The translations under genes and the position numbers were made by a program. A model generated the notes under the pieces. The model saw nothing but the letters and a program-made list of their open reading frames with translations. It was not told the origin of the DNA and searched no databases. DNA of 64,000 nucleotides from Phytoamicus setariae. Its GTDB lineage: Bacteria > Pseudomonadota > Alphaproteobacteria > Rhizobiales > Rhizobiaceae. Shown here piece by piece: positions 45,487 to 54,718 of this stretch. The stretch is taken from NCBI RefSeq assembly GCF_016722925.1, contig NZ_JAEQNC010000014.1, positions 1 through 64,000 of the forward strand. Direction: 5' to 3'. The first letter of the stretch is position 1. Every line of letters starts with the position of its first letter.

Positions 45487-46584
45487 ATGTCGTTTGGGAT
45501 CTATGTCGTCGGCGACAAGAACACGATCAATATTGGCGCAAAGTCGAGCATTACCGCCGGGGCAGGCGTCTATGCGGCTGAGGCGAATGGCGTCAAGGTG
45601 AGCAATCGCGGTGACATTGCGAGCACGAATGTCGGAATAGCCGTCGGGGAAAGAGGCACGGTCGTCAACTCTGGCGAGATCATGAGCTTCGCCGGTGTGG
45701 GTGCTGGTGCCGACAGCACTGTCACGAACATGGCTGGCGGTCGCATCATCGGTGGCGCGGGTGGAGCTGTCTCATTTGCTGGAGTTGGCAGCAACCGGCT
45801 TGTCAATGATGGTTTCATCGCCGCGGCTGGCGGTTTAATCGCGATTAGGGATGACGTCGGCCGTTCAACAATCATCAATACCGGCACGATCGAAGGCGCG
45901 GTGTTGCTGGGGGCAGGCAACGATTTCTTCGACACGAGCAAGGGTGTTTTCAGAGGGATCGCGGCTGGCGGCACGGGTGACGACACCTATGTGACGTCCG
46001 GCAAGTTGACCGTCATCGAAGCGGATGCCGAAGGCACTGACACTGTCCGGTCCTCCGCTTCTTTCACGCTCGCCGCCAATGTCGAGGCACTCATTCTGAA
46101 CGGCGAGGCCAACATCAACGGCACCGGCAGCGCGGACAACAACGTCATCACCGGCAATGCTGGTAACAATGTCCTCAAGGGGATGAAGGGAGATGACCAT
46201 CTCCGTGGCGGCAATGGCACCGACACCTTGGTCGGAGGCGCCGGCGCGGATATCTTGAGCGGTCAGGGTGGCACCGACACCTTCGTGTTCACCAAAGTCA
46301 GCGACAGCTCAGCGGTGGTCAGTGACATGATCTCCGACTTCTCGCACCAGCAGCATGACACGATCGACCTTGCTGCGATCGATGCCAATGAGCTCGTCAG
46401 CGGCAACCAGGCTTTCAAATTCATCGGCGGCGCCGAGTTTCATGGTAAACTTGGTGAGTTGCGCTTTGAAAAGCAGGTCGGAGTTACGATCGTCCAGGGC
46501 GACACGGATGGCGACGGCGATGCCGATTTGGTGATTGCGCTGCAGGGCAATCACCAGCTGACCAAGTTCGATTTCGAACTCTGA
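45487..46584 (+). CDS. RTX-type secreted calcium-binding protein
   Basis: Protein of 365 aa. The first ~150 residues are Gly/Ala/Asn-rich beta-helix-like repeats (NTGTIEGAVLLGAGNDFF), then come RTX nonapeptides (GMKGDDHLRGGNGTDTLVGG), and a C-terminal RTX module (DTFVFTKVSDSS, DTIDLAAIDANE, GDTDGDGDADLVIAL, ending FDFEL) suited to type I secretion. No ribosome site precedes ATG 45487 and the frame is open further upstream, so the N-terminus may be truncated or mis-set. Related to the protein at 40389. Confidence 0.8.
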   Translation: MSFGIYVVGDKNTINIGAKSSITAGAGVYAAEANGVKVSNRGDIASTNVGIAVGERGTVVNSGEIMSFAGVGAGADSTVTNMAGGRIIGGAGGAVSFAGVGSNRLVNDGFIAAAGGLIAIRDDVGRSTIINTGTIEGAVLLGAGNDFFDTSKGVFRGIAAGGTGDDTYVTSGKLTVIEADAEGTDTVRSSASFTLAANVEALILNGEANINGTGSADNNVITGNAGNNVLKGMKGDDHLRGGNGTDTLVGGAGADILSGQGGTDTFVFTKVSDSSAVVSDMISDFSHQQHDTIDLAAIDANELVSGNQAFKFIGGAEFHGKLGELRFEKQVGVTIVQGDTDGDGDADLVIALQGNHQLTKFDFEL

Positions 46585-46596
46585 TCCCAGTAATCA

Positions 46597-46629
46597 GCCC
46601 GGCGGCCTTACGGATGCCGGGCGCTTTTT
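46597..46629 (+). terminator. terminator of the RTX gene
   Basis: GCCCGGC and GCCGGGC form a 7-bp GC stem with a 12-base loop, followed by GCTTTTTG. It starts 13 bases after the stop codon. Confidence 0.8.
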
Positions 46630-46709
46630 GCGTGTCCTATGTCTTCCTGCATGTTCTAAGACAGGTTAGATCTAGAATCGATCTGCAGCTGAAATTTCAA
46701 GGGAATTGC

Positions 46710-47039
46710 ATGGCCGGCAAAAATCTATTTAAAATCATTGCACTCGGCGTTTTCGTCTCGGCAGGTGGTGCCGCACACTCTTTGACGATCAAGGGAGTAT
46801 GCACGGTTACTGCATCCGCGCATGGTAGTAAGAAGTTCGCTACACTCAAGTGTGCTAGAGCAACTACTCCGGGAAACTACGAAATCAGGTCGACCGTTTG
46901 GGAAAAGGATGACCGGAAGGCCTACAAGAGTATTGCCCGCTTTGCAGGGCGGAAGTTTTCCTGCGATTTGGTTCGAGGGGGGACGACAAGAGATGGGGAT
47001 ACCGAATCCACCCACTTCAGCCTAGAGAAGTGTCAGTGA
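46710..47039 (+). CDS. small exported cysteine-containing protein
   Basis: Protein of 109 aa with a signal peptide (FKIIALGVFVSAGGAAHS). The mature part has four Cys (near residues 31, 48, 80 and 108) that could form two disulfides, and a basic, beta-rich look. GGGA precedes ATG 46710 at suitable spacing. No family recognised. GC content is lower than its surroundings, which fits acquired DNA. Confidence 0.65.
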   Translation: MAGKNLFKIIALGVFVSAGGAAHSLTIKGVCTVTASAHGSKKFATLKCARATTPGNYEIRSTVWEKDDRKAYKSIARFAGRKFSCDLVRGGTTRDGDTESTHFSLEKCQ

Positions 47040-47261
47040 ACCACGACGGAGCGCTTCCGGGCGCTCTGTACGCGTTTCAGTCCTTCACTACTTGCTTTCT
47101 AGCCCGCCACGCCGGCGGCGAAACGGTGATCGTGCTGTCGCGCAAGCCGCAGCTGCTGCAGCGAAACTTCCCCTTCCGCGCCGGATCGATGGAACTGTGG
47201 TCGCGGCTACGAGACGGACGCCCGATGGGCGCCCGCCGTGACGTCGTAGTTCGCCTGGGCG
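47040..47261. other. gap with a possible coding remnant
   Basis: No complete gene. On the minus strand, 47077 to about 47240, a frame of high third-position GC contains KFRCSSCGLRDSTI, like the end of a small zinc-ribbon protein, without a start codon in view. Treat as a possible relic only. Confidence 0.3.
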
Positions 47262-48974
47262 TCAGTCGTGCCCTGTCTTCATCTGTCGAACTCGCTGCAT
47301 GACCTGTTCAAGATTGTAACTTGCTGGGTCTTGCATCGGCGGGAACTTGATGTAGGTCTCAAGATGTCTCAGCCATAACTGCTGGCCGATTGGGAGCATG
47401 TTCCAGTCATAGACATAGGCGGTCGACGGAGAGGCGATCGCGCCTCCCATACCGAAAAGTGTCTTGATTTGCTGACCGACTGAAGTCTCGAACGGATCAC
47501 GCTTGATGTTGACGACCTGTGTCCAAGAGTAGGGTTGCACGCCAGCTATGAACCCGGCCGGATCATCGGACACCATGGCGAAGTACATTTTCCAGTTCTT
47601 ATAGCGGACCGCAGACGGCTCCTTGCCGGAATAGTAAAGGAATGAGTCCCGTGCCGACTTGTCGGACTTTCCTTCCAGGTATGCGCGCTGGTTTACGCCG
47701 TCGAGCGTAGTTTTTGCGAGGCCGGGATACTCGCCCTTCTCGAGCGTTTCCTTCAGTTCATTGCCCTTGGGACCACCGGCGATGTCGACTAATGTGGGCA
47801 ACCAATCGAGCGCAGCGAACATGTCGTTCTTCACTGTTCCCGGTTCAATGTGGCCAGGCCAGCGTGCCACGAGTGGGGCTCGCATTCCGCCTTCCCAGGT
47901 ACTCAGTTTTCCGCCCTTGAATGGCGTGGTGCCGCCGTCAGGAAAGGTGATCGTCTCTGCGCCGTTGTCGGTAGTGAAGACAACGATGGTATTGTCGAGT
48001 TCACCCATCTCCTCGAGCTTCTTCAACACGTAGCCAATGTTGTCGTCCATCTGTTTCATGCCGGCTTCGTTGACGCCCCAATCCTTGCCGCCTGGTTCCC
48101 CCACCATGTTCAGGTACTTGTCCGACAACACTGTGGTGATGTGCATGCGTGCCGGGTTGTACCAAACGAAGAAGGGTTTCTTGGTTTTCTCGGGGTCGTT
48201 CCTGTCGAGGAAATCTATGACCTTGGCCGAGATTTCTTCATCAACCGTTTTGGAGCGTTCTAGCGTCAAAGCTCCTTCGTCCTTGCATGTCTGATTTTCC
48301 GGCGTGCCGTCGGAGGATATACAAGCGAGCATCGGTCGCGGAGGCGTCAGGCAAGTAGTGGTAGCCGGGTCTACTGCTGCTGGATCTTCTTTAAGCCCTG
48401 GTATCGGCGTGTTCCTGCAAGGCGGCGCCAAGGTCTGTTCGGTCGGCGTCTTGTTGAGGTCAGGGAAACTCACGCCCTGCATGGCATCGAGGTGATAGAG
48501 ATAGCCCCAGAACTCCTGAAAGCCATGTGCGGTTGGCAAAGACTCCGTGTGGTCGCCGAGATGGTTCTTGCCGAACTCTCCAGTGTTATAACCGAGATCG
48601 TGCAGGAAGCGAGCAAGGGTGGGTGTGCCTTTCCGAAGGTATGATGGGCTGCCGGGAATTTCCGGGAGGACCATCCCCACTCGCACGGGCTGCATGCCAG
48701 TTAGGAAGGCGGTGCGACCAGCCGTGCAGCTTTGCTCGGCGTAATAGGTCATAAATTTCGCACCTTCTTTGCCTATGCGATCGATGTTGGGCGTTTCGCC
48801 CACCATCAGGCCCTGATGATAGATGCTGGGCTGCATCCAGCCAATATCATCGCCCATGATGAACAGGATGTTGGGTTTTTGTGTTTCCTGAGCGGCGGCC
48901 GGGCTAGCTCCGGCCAAGAGCGCTGCCGCAAACGTTGCCAATACGGCGCTGCAATTGCCAAATTTGTGCTTCAT
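47262..48974 (-). CDS. exported arylsulfatase
   Basis: Protein of 570 aa with a Sec signal peptide (residues 1-28, ending SPAAAQ). Sulfatase features: metal-binding start PNILFIMGDDIGW, the formylglycine motif EQSCTAGRTAFLTG (Cys near residue 82), LGDHTES and VVFTTDNGAE. The Cys must be oxidised by a formylglycine-generating enzyme, not encoded in the window. It hydrolyses sulfate esters in the periplasm or outside, releasing sulfate. Single gene on the minus strand. Confidence 0.92.
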   Translation of the reverse strand: MKHKFGNCSAVLATFAAALLAGASPAAAQETQKPNILFIMGDDIGWMQPSIYHQGLMVGETPNIDRIGKEGAKFMTYYAEQSCTAGRTAFLTGMQPVRVGMVLPEIPGSPSYLRKGTPTLARFLHDLGYNTGEFGKNHLGDHTESLPTAHGFQEFWGYLYHLDAMQGVSFPDLNKTPTEQTLAPPCRNTPIPGLKEDPAAVDPATTTCLTPPRPMLACISSDGTPENQTCKDEGALTLERSKTVDEEISAKVIDFLDRNDPEKTKKPFFVWYNPARMHITTVLSDKYLNMVGEPGGKDWGVNEAGMKQMDDNIGYVLKKLEEMGELDNTIVVFTTDNGAETITFPDGGTTPFKGGKLSTWEGGMRAPLVARWPGHIEPGTVKNDMFAALDWLPTLVDIAGGPKGNELKETLEKGEYPGLAKTTLDGVNQRAYLEGKSDKSARDSFLYYSGKEPSAVRYKNWKMYFAMVSDDPAGFIAGVQPYSWTQVVNIKRDPFETSVGQQIKTLFGMGGAIASPSTAYVYDWNMLPIGQQLWLRHLETYIKFPPMQDPASYNLEQVMQRVRQMKTGHD

Positions 48975-49442
48975 CTGCCTTCTCCCTCAATGTAGCCGAG
49001 AAAAACTGGACGCGGGACATGGGCGATCCGCCCAACCAGGAGTTCGCTTTGGTTTGGATGTGGTTGAAGCTATTATGCGAGGCGCGTGGTGAGACTAGTG
49101 CGTCGCCTTGTATGTTTTGATGGGTTGATGTCTACGCCTTGCGCTTAATATTAGAACTATCTCACGAATATGTTTTCGCTTCAAGATTGAAAGCCGACCC
49201 GACCTCGCGGAAAGAAACTTGGCCTTCCAAAGACAGCGCGCCGTGGGACGAGGCCAAGGCGCTGCAGCGGCCGTTATTGATATGTTGGTCCGATTTGCCC
49301 AGTGACCTGCCTGCATAATATTTGTTTCTGCTAATTTGCGGCTGCCTTCGTTCTGCCACGCGCTCCTGCTTTCTGGCTTCGTCGGTGACCGACGAGGTTA
49401 CCGCTTGAGCGTAGACTGGAATTGATGCCTGGAGTTTCTGGT
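48975..49442. other. intergenic region between the first arylsulfatase and DUF2721 genes
   Basis: About 470 bases between divergent genes. Small frames are present (for example 33 codons at 49018) but lack ribosome sites and recognisable sequence. I see no clear hairpin or operator. Confidence 0.5.
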
Positions 49443-49931
49443 ATGGACGGCAGTTCGACTTCGGCGGTGCCTGCTATTGTCAGCGTAATCGAAACCGCAT
49501 TGACGCCCGTCTTTCTTCTGGCGGGCACAGCAGCAGTTCTCAACGTGGTTTCAATGAGACTGGCCAGGGTATCGGATAGAGCCAACGACATCGCAGACCT
49601 TGTGATTCACGGAAGAGATGCGAATGAGGCGCGGAGGGAACAGCTTTCATATCTTCGACGCCGTACGCTGGCGCTTGAAGCATCCGTGATTTTGGCGATC
49701 CTGTCTGCCGTATTCACCTGCCTATCGACGATGGGCCTGCTGTTTGGCGCGATCCGAGAAGAATATCGAGATGCAGTGCTGTTCTGGTTTTTCGGTGCCG
49801 CATTGGTCGCGCTGACTTTGTCATTCTTCGCCTTCATGTACGAAATGGTCGGTGCGGCCTGCAGCATGATGCGTCAGATCAAAAGCGACAAGCTACAGCG
49901 CAGGAATGTTTATCAAAGCGACATTGGATGA
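49443..49931 (+). CDS. DUF2721 family membrane protein
   Basis: Protein of 162 aa with an N-terminal helix (VIETALTPVFLLAGTAAVLN), the family motif VSMRLARVSDRANDI, and two more helices near the C-terminus. Function unknown. ATG 49443 is preceded by GGAG at eight bases; ATG 49425 lies upstream of that site. It lies between two arylsulfatase genes but on the opposite strand. Confidence 0.88.
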   Translation: MDGSSTSAVPAIVSVIETALTPVFLLAGTAAVLNVVSMRLARVSDRANDIADLVIHGRDANEARREQLSYLRRRTLALEASVILAILSAVFTCLSTMGLLFGAIREEYRDAVLFWFFGAALVALTLSFFAFMYEMVGAACSMMRQIKSDKLQRRNVYQSDIG

Positions 49932-50078
49932 AGTCTTGCCAACCTTATTGGAGCAGATAGCGGGCGCGATTTCCGCTTCTTGCGCATGCTGCCGAGTCGG
50001 CTTGTCCGCAATGGGCCCGAAGCAGACAACACGCTCGCCCCCTCAACAGTCATGAAGAGGAGGCGAAAAATTGCGGGA

Positions 50079-52550
50079 TCAGGCCTCCTTGTGCTTGACC
50101 TTGATCACATTGATCGTGCCCTTGAAGGCGTTGTCCCAAGGATCATAGTCATCACAGACAGGCGAATAGGCATCCATGCCGACATCGGCGGTTTCCCCCG
50201 CCAGCGAGTAGACCGCACCTTGGGTTTTATCGATCCGTCCTTCGCCGACTTGCTTGCCGTTGATGAACAGTCGCCCAGTTCCTCCCTTATGAAGTCCATC
50301 GCCGTCATAGGAGAAGTCATGCACAAGTGTGACCTTGCCCTCTGGTAGCTCCTCGGTGCCCTCGATGTAGTAGTATTCGCGAGCCAGCCAATTATAAGCA
50401 AACTTCGGTTTGCCCTCTTTGATGTAGAGGCTCCATCCACCAAACAAACCGCCTTGCGACAGTATCACACCATCTGCCCCACCCTTTGGCACTTCGATGT
50501 CTGCAGTAATGACAAAGGATCGGCTGAGCGTGTCAATGAACACATTTTCCGCCATGCCCGTCATTCCAGCATAAAGCGTCATTTCGGTGCGTCCTGCCAT
50601 AATGTCTGGCCTACCTGCGTTGGTCGCATTCAGTCGCTCGAAGGAGCGGTCATCCATTGGATAAACGCCGAACTTGATTGCTTCTTCGTGAAAGAGGTCC
50701 TGAAGCTCCTTCAGCTTCTCCGGATTCTTGTCGGCCAGATTGACCGCCTGTCCGAAGTCTTCGGCGACGTGGTAGAGTTCCCACGTGTCCTTGGCGTAGT
50801 CGTCCACGCGCGGATGATCTTCCCATGGTGCTCGATGCATGACGCAGGCGAGCCAGCCATCCTTGTACATCGAGCGGTTGCCACTGCATTCATTGTACTG
50901 GACGGTATGCCGATCCGCGGCAGTTGGCGCATCGAAGCTGTAAGAGATCGAGGTCCCAGCAATGGGTATCTGCTCGACACCGTTCACCCATTTGGGTTCC
51001 GGAATACCAGCGGCCTCAAGGATGGTTGGGCCGATGTCGATCAAGTGGGTGTACTGCTTGCGTATCTCGCCTTTCGACTGGAAGCCCTTTGGCCAACGGA
51101 TAACCATGCCTTGGTTCTGCCCACCACCTTGGCAGGCGTTGATGCACCAAGTCGCGGGTGTTGAACCTGCCATTGCCCATGCCACTGAATAATTCGGGTA
51201 GGAATTGGGGCCGCCATATTCAGCCAGCCGCGTCAGAAGATAGGGGATGTCTTCGGGTGCTGAGTTAAGGTTGGACCATTCGTTGAATGTGCCATTAAGA
51301 CCACCAATCGCTGTGCCGCCGTTGTCACCAGCAATATAGATCACGACGGTATTGTCGAGTTCGCCAAGGTCCTCAACAGCTTGGATCAGGCGCCCAATTT
51401 CCCTGTCGGTATGTTCGCAGTAACCGGCATAGACTTCCATCTGTCGAGCAAGGACCTTTTTAGCATCCGCAGAAAGCGTGTCCCACTTAGCAATCTCGGG
51501 CGGGTTTTCCGCGAGCTTTGTGCCGGGCGGCATCAAACCCATCTCGATCTGGCGCTCCAGGATTTCCTCGCGCAGCTTGTCCCATCCCTTATCGAACTGA
51601 CCGTTGTATTTGTTGAGCCATTCCTTTGGGGGCGTATGCGGCGGGTGCGCACCAGCAGCGGCGTAGTACATGAAGAAGGGGCGGTCGGGTGTGAGCGCTC
51701 GCGTCGCGCGAACCCAGGCAATCGCCTTGTCGGTCATGTCTACGCTGAAATGGTAGTTCTCGGCGCGAGGCACACCCAATTCGGTGGTGCCATCGACCAG
51801 ATACGGCCTAAACAGCGACTTCTCGCCGCCGATAAAGCCATAGAACTTTTCAAAACCCTGTCGTGCAGGCCACCGATCAAACGGCCCTGAGACGCTGGTT
51901 TCCCAAGGCGGCGTCTCATGACTCTTGCCGAACATAGAAGTGCAATATCCCCATTGGCGGAGGATTTCAGCAATCGGTGCGACGCTCTTCGGGCGCATAC
52001 CAGTATCGCCGGGATAGGACGTTGCACCGTCCACGACAGCGGCCTGACTGTTCTGGTGCTGATTTCGGCCCGTCAACAAGGCTGTGCGGCTCGGGGAGCA
52101 AAGGCTGTTGACGTGGAAATTGGTGTATGTGAGCCCCTCTGCCGCCAGCTTATCGGGCGTTGGAAATTTAGTCGAGCCGCCGAACGTCGAAGGGTCGGAA
52201 TATGAGACCTGATCGAGCAATACGAGCAACACGTTCGGCGCACCCTTGGGAGGACGGACCTTGAAATTCGCAGGCTGCGGAACCTTGCGCCAGTCAGGCT
52301 CGGTAATCGGTGCCTGCTTGGGAGGAAGGATCGGCAGTACCTCGCCGTATTGATAACCGCCTCCCGGAACCAGAGCTGGTTCCTGAACGATAATGGTGGT
52401 AGCGGCCTCGGCCGTCGAGAGCGGAAGTCCAGTGGTTGTGACGGCCGCCGCTGTGAGTGCCGTCCCAGCCAGCAATTCGCGGCGGCTAAGGCCAACTGTC
52501 GGGACACCGGTTTCATCTTCCGGAATGGTTGGGGTCTTGTCCTTGCTCAT
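50079..52550 (-). CDS. Tat-exported arylsulfatase with C-terminal lectin-like domain
   Basis: Protein of 823 aa. The N-terminus carries a twin-arginine signal (LSRRELLAGTALTAAAVTTT). The sulfatase domain shows PNVLLVLLDQVSYSD and the formylglycine motif NSLCSPSRTALLTGRNQHQN, DKAIAWV and IYIAGDNGGTA. The last ~150 residues (GGADGVILSQGGLFGGWSLY; TGRLFINGKQVGEGRIDK) look like a concanavalin/LamG-type sugar-binding fold. ATG 52550 has an AGGAG ribosome site. Tat export suggests cofactor or folding in the cytoplasm, consistent with formylglycine formation before export. Confidence 0.93.
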   Translation of the reverse strand: MSKDKTPTIPEDETGVPTVGLSRRELLAGTALTAAAVTTTGLPLSTAEAATTIIVQEPALVPGGGYQYGEVLPILPPKQAPITEPDWRKVPQPANFKVRPPKGAPNVLLVLLDQVSYSDPSTFGGSTKFPTPDKLAAEGLTYTNFHVNSLCSPSRTALLTGRNQHQNSQAAVVDGATSYPGDTGMRPKSVAPIAEILRQWGYCTSMFGKSHETPPWETSVSGPFDRWPARQGFEKFYGFIGGEKSLFRPYLVDGTTELGVPRAENYHFSVDMTDKAIAWVRATRALTPDRPFFMYYAAAGAHPPHTPPKEWLNKYNGQFDKGWDKLREEILERQIEMGLMPPGTKLAENPPEIAKWDTLSADAKKVLARQMEVYAGYCEHTDREIGRLIQAVEDLGELDNTVVIYIAGDNGGTAIGGLNGTFNEWSNLNSAPEDIPYLLTRLAEYGGPNSYPNYSVAWAMAGSTPATWCINACQGGGQNQGMVIRWPKGFQSKGEIRKQYTHLIDIGPTILEAAGIPEPKWVNGVEQIPIAGTSISYSFDAPTAADRHTVQYNECSGNRSMYKDGWLACVMHRAPWEDHPRVDDYAKDTWELYHVAEDFGQAVNLADKNPEKLKELQDLFHEEAIKFGVYPMDDRSFERLNATNAGRPDIMAGRTEMTLYAGMTGMAENVFIDTLSRSFVITADIEVPKGGADGVILSQGGLFGGWSLYIKEGKPKFAYNWLAREYYYIEGTEELPEGKVTLVHDFSYDGDGLHKGGTGRLFINGKQVGEGRIDKTQGAVYSLAGETADVGMDAYSPVCDDYDPWDNAFKGTINVIKVKHKEA

Positions 52551-53228
52551 TGACTGCTCCTGTTCGATTGACGCATCTAAAGCCAACGTGACTGGCTGAA
52601 GTATCGATAGGTTGTGCATGTCTGGCAGCAGGCCGTTAGCGCCTGCAGTAGTTGGGAACGCACAGATGTGCCCCCCATTGTTAACGCGACGCGGCACACT
52701 GCCGCCGGGAATTGCGATCATTTCGGACAGATCGGCATGCGACTTCAATTCGACTGCAACATCGATCTCGCACTCCTCCGAGTGTTGCGATTGATATCGC
52801 GCATGTGTGAGAGCGCCTTCGGATTGTTGTCTTGGTATCCGCAGGGATCGTGCTTATCGGCAGAAAGAGTAGGATACGACATGGCTAAATGTAAGTTACG
52901 TAACTGTAACATCGCCGGGCCTGGCGTAACGTCCACTCAATTTAGCGGGCTCTAAATCGGGAGCCCAAATGGCCATATGGCGGCTTTGGGCGCAAAGCGG
53001 GCCTTGGCAGTTCGACGACGCCGGCCTGCGACGCGCGTTGGGGTGGCGGAGAGCTTGCGTGAAGCGGGGAATTGTAGTTGACGACGAGAAAGCGCAACTT
53101 AGCACCTGCGGGCACCGGCGCCGCATGCGAGATTTCACGGAGACTAGCCGGACGACGCTGCAACTTTGCGAAGACCGAAGCTTGAGTTTCTGGTAAGGTT
53201 CATCGATAGGTGTGCAACGGAGGATCGC
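52551..53228. other. 678-base region without a recognisable gene
   Basis: Several short frames overlap here on both strands (for example 75 codons from 52969 and 24 codons from 52881) but they lack ribosome sites, mutual conservation signs or known motifs, and base use is uneven. Probably promoter of the upstream sulfatase plus decayed sequence. Confidence 0.5.
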
Positions 53229-53549
53229 ATGAACGACCTTCAGGATATGCAGAGAATCGCGCTCCGCGACAAGTTGGTTGGTATGTGGGCGGCCGAAGAG
53301 CTGGGGCTCGTCGGGGAAAGCGCCGAAGCCTACATTAACGACCTCGCCAAGGGCGCGCTCGACTTTGAACGCAATGACGTACTTGCCGTCATTCGCAAGG
53401 ACTTCGATGCTGCAGGTGTCGTTCAGTCCGACGAGCAGATTTCAAGAGTCATAAGCCAAGCCTGGCTGGCGGCCGGAAGACAGACCAACAGCGCAGACGC
53501 CGGTGACGTCGCACTAGTGCAAATTGTTCGTAATCTAAAGTTGAGTTAA
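53229..53549 (+). CDS. DUF1476 (ATPase zeta-subunit) family protein lacking the N-terminal segment
   Basis: Protein of 106 aa matching the alphaproteobacterial F1-ATPase zeta subunit family (DUF1476): IALRDKLVGMWAAEELGLVG, then EAYINDLAKGALDF and VLAVIRKDFDAAGVVQSDEQ. In the usual protein the first ~20 residues (FxDRExAFExKFA type) insert into F1 and inhibit it; this copy starts about there and has only MNDLQDMQR. ATG 53229 has GGAGG five bases upstream. Island location suggests a second, altered copy. Confidence 0.85.
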   Translation: MNDLQDMQRIALRDKLVGMWAAEELGLVGESAEAYINDLAKGALDFERNDVLAVIRKDFDAAGVVQSDEQISRVISQAWLAAGRQTNSADAGDVALVQIVRNLKLS

Positions 53550-53653
53550 CGGCGAGAAGAACACAGCGCTGAGCCGAAGACGCACTGCTGGCATTTGTCA
53601 CGCCTGACCTAGCCCTGTGGGTCCGACAAGTTAGCAGCATGGGCGACCGTCAA

Positions 53654-53800
53654 CTAGGAGTGGAAGCGAACTAACGGCACCGTTTGTGTCGGCGCGATGT
53701 CGTAGCGGGGAGGGGTGTTGCGGCCGATATAGGGTTCGGTCAGGCGATAGAGTTTGACTAGCTCAGACCAGGGCATGAATTGGGTGAAACGGCCGCACAT
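53654..53800 (-). pseudogene. truncated SRAP (YedK/HMCES-like) peptidase
   Basis: A 48-codon frame begins MCGRFTQFMPWSELVKLYRL and includes PPRYDIAPTQTVPLVRF, the N-terminal signature of SOS-response-associated peptidases, whose Cys2 crosslinks abasic sites in single-stranded DNA. A stop follows VPLVRFHS; the remaining ~170 residues of the family are missing. An AGGAGG ribosome site precedes the ATG at 53800. It is too short to be a functional SRAP protein. Confidence 0.8.
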
Positions 53801-53843
53801 GGGGACCTCCTCATGGGTCGCTCAAGTCAGTGCCAGCAGCCAA

Positions 53844-53864
53844 AGCCCGGCACAAGGCCGGGCT
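53844..53864 (-). terminator. terminator of the small PRC-barrel gene
   Basis: AGCCCGGC and GCCGGGCT form a perfect 8-bp stem with a 5-base loop, 18 bases after the gene's stop codon. Only a short T stretch follows. Confidence 0.55.
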
Positions 53865-53881
53865 AGGTAGGCGGCGTCAAC

Positions 53882-54172
53882 TCAGTCGAGATGCTCGGGC
53901 ATTTCTTCGAGCTGATCCTTGGTCCACGTCGTGACCGCGTGGACATCTCCGTCCTCATCGCGCATGAAGTCTAGGACCGCGAGCGGGACAGCAACTGACT
54001 TCGTCCCGACCCCTAGGAAACCGCCCACGTCGATGATCGCGGCCCCGCTTTCGCTGTGGATATGATCAACGGTACCAATCGTATCGTTATCGGGTCCGTA
54101 AACGGTCGCGCCTTCTAGAACTCCCGACGTGACTTCGGTGGGAGAGAGACGTACATGATTTAAGTGGTCCAT
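53882..54172 (-). CDS. small cytoplasmic PRC-barrel protein
   Basis: Protein of 96 aa with a single PRC-barrel domain (GATVYGPDNDTIGTVDHIHS; IIDVGGFLGVGTKSVAVPL), no signal peptide. Related in motif to the exported two-barrel protein at 44315. ATG 54172 has an AAGGAG ribosome site. Function unknown. Confidence 0.85.
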   Translation of the reverse strand: MDHLNHVRLSPTEVTSGVLEGATVYGPDNDTIGTVDHIHSESGAAIIDVGGFLGVGTKSVAVPLAVLDFMRDEDGDVHAVTTWTKDQLEEMPEHLD

Positions 54173-54272
54173 TTCGGTTCTCCTTCATATCGACCAACCG
54201 ACTAATGAACCCATTTAAACGCAAACTGTTCCCGCCAGCCGCGTCTGTAGCCCCTCAGTTTTCCACGGACAT

Positions 54273-54629
54273 CTACTCGGCGGCATTCGCAACGAGGGGA
54301 TCAGTGAAGTCACCAACGGGATCATCGCTGTTATCGTGCTTGCGGTGAAATTCTCCGGCATCGAATGCTTCGAAGATTTCGAAGAACGGCTCAGAAACTT
54401 GGTTAGTACCCGTCCCGCAGCCCGCTCGCACTGCGCTCCACAGATCATTCATCGCGCCATCACAGAAGTTGTAGCTCAGCTCACCGCGATGGTACCCTAA
54501 CGCGATTTCCAGAGCAGCGGCGTTGTAGCAATCCCAGTCATCTAAAGCACCTGCCCATCGGACCACATCGTCATTTGAAACGCGTTCTTCTCGCCCTTTA
54601 TTGATCGCGAACTGCAGGAAGTCAGACAT
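54273..54629 (-). CDS. hypothetical protein
   Basis: Unrecognised acidic protein of 118 aa, soluble, rich in Asp, Asn and aromatic residues (DDVVRWAGALDDWDCYNAAA; EPFFEIFEAFDAGEFHRK). The ribosome site before ATG 54629 is weak (GAGAG). No function proposed. Confidence 0.65.
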   Translation of the reverse strand: MSDFLQFAINKGREERVSNDDVVRWAGALDDWDCYNAAALEIALGYHRGELSYNFCDGAMNDLWSAVRAGCGTGTNQVSEPFFEIFEAFDAGEFHRKHDNSDDPVGDFTDPLVANAAE

Positions 54630-54718
54630 TGCTCTCGCTCTTATCGTCTCTCTCCGAAAAACTATGCATGACCACGACTTCGAGCGTCAATGGCCGCTCT
54701 AGGCCCCAAGCGGACTTG

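Noticed and set aside
52969-53196. A 75-codon frame on the + strand (with opposite frames of similar size).
   Set aside because: No ribosome site or motif, and the opposite strand is equally open; typical of GC-rich noncoding DNA.
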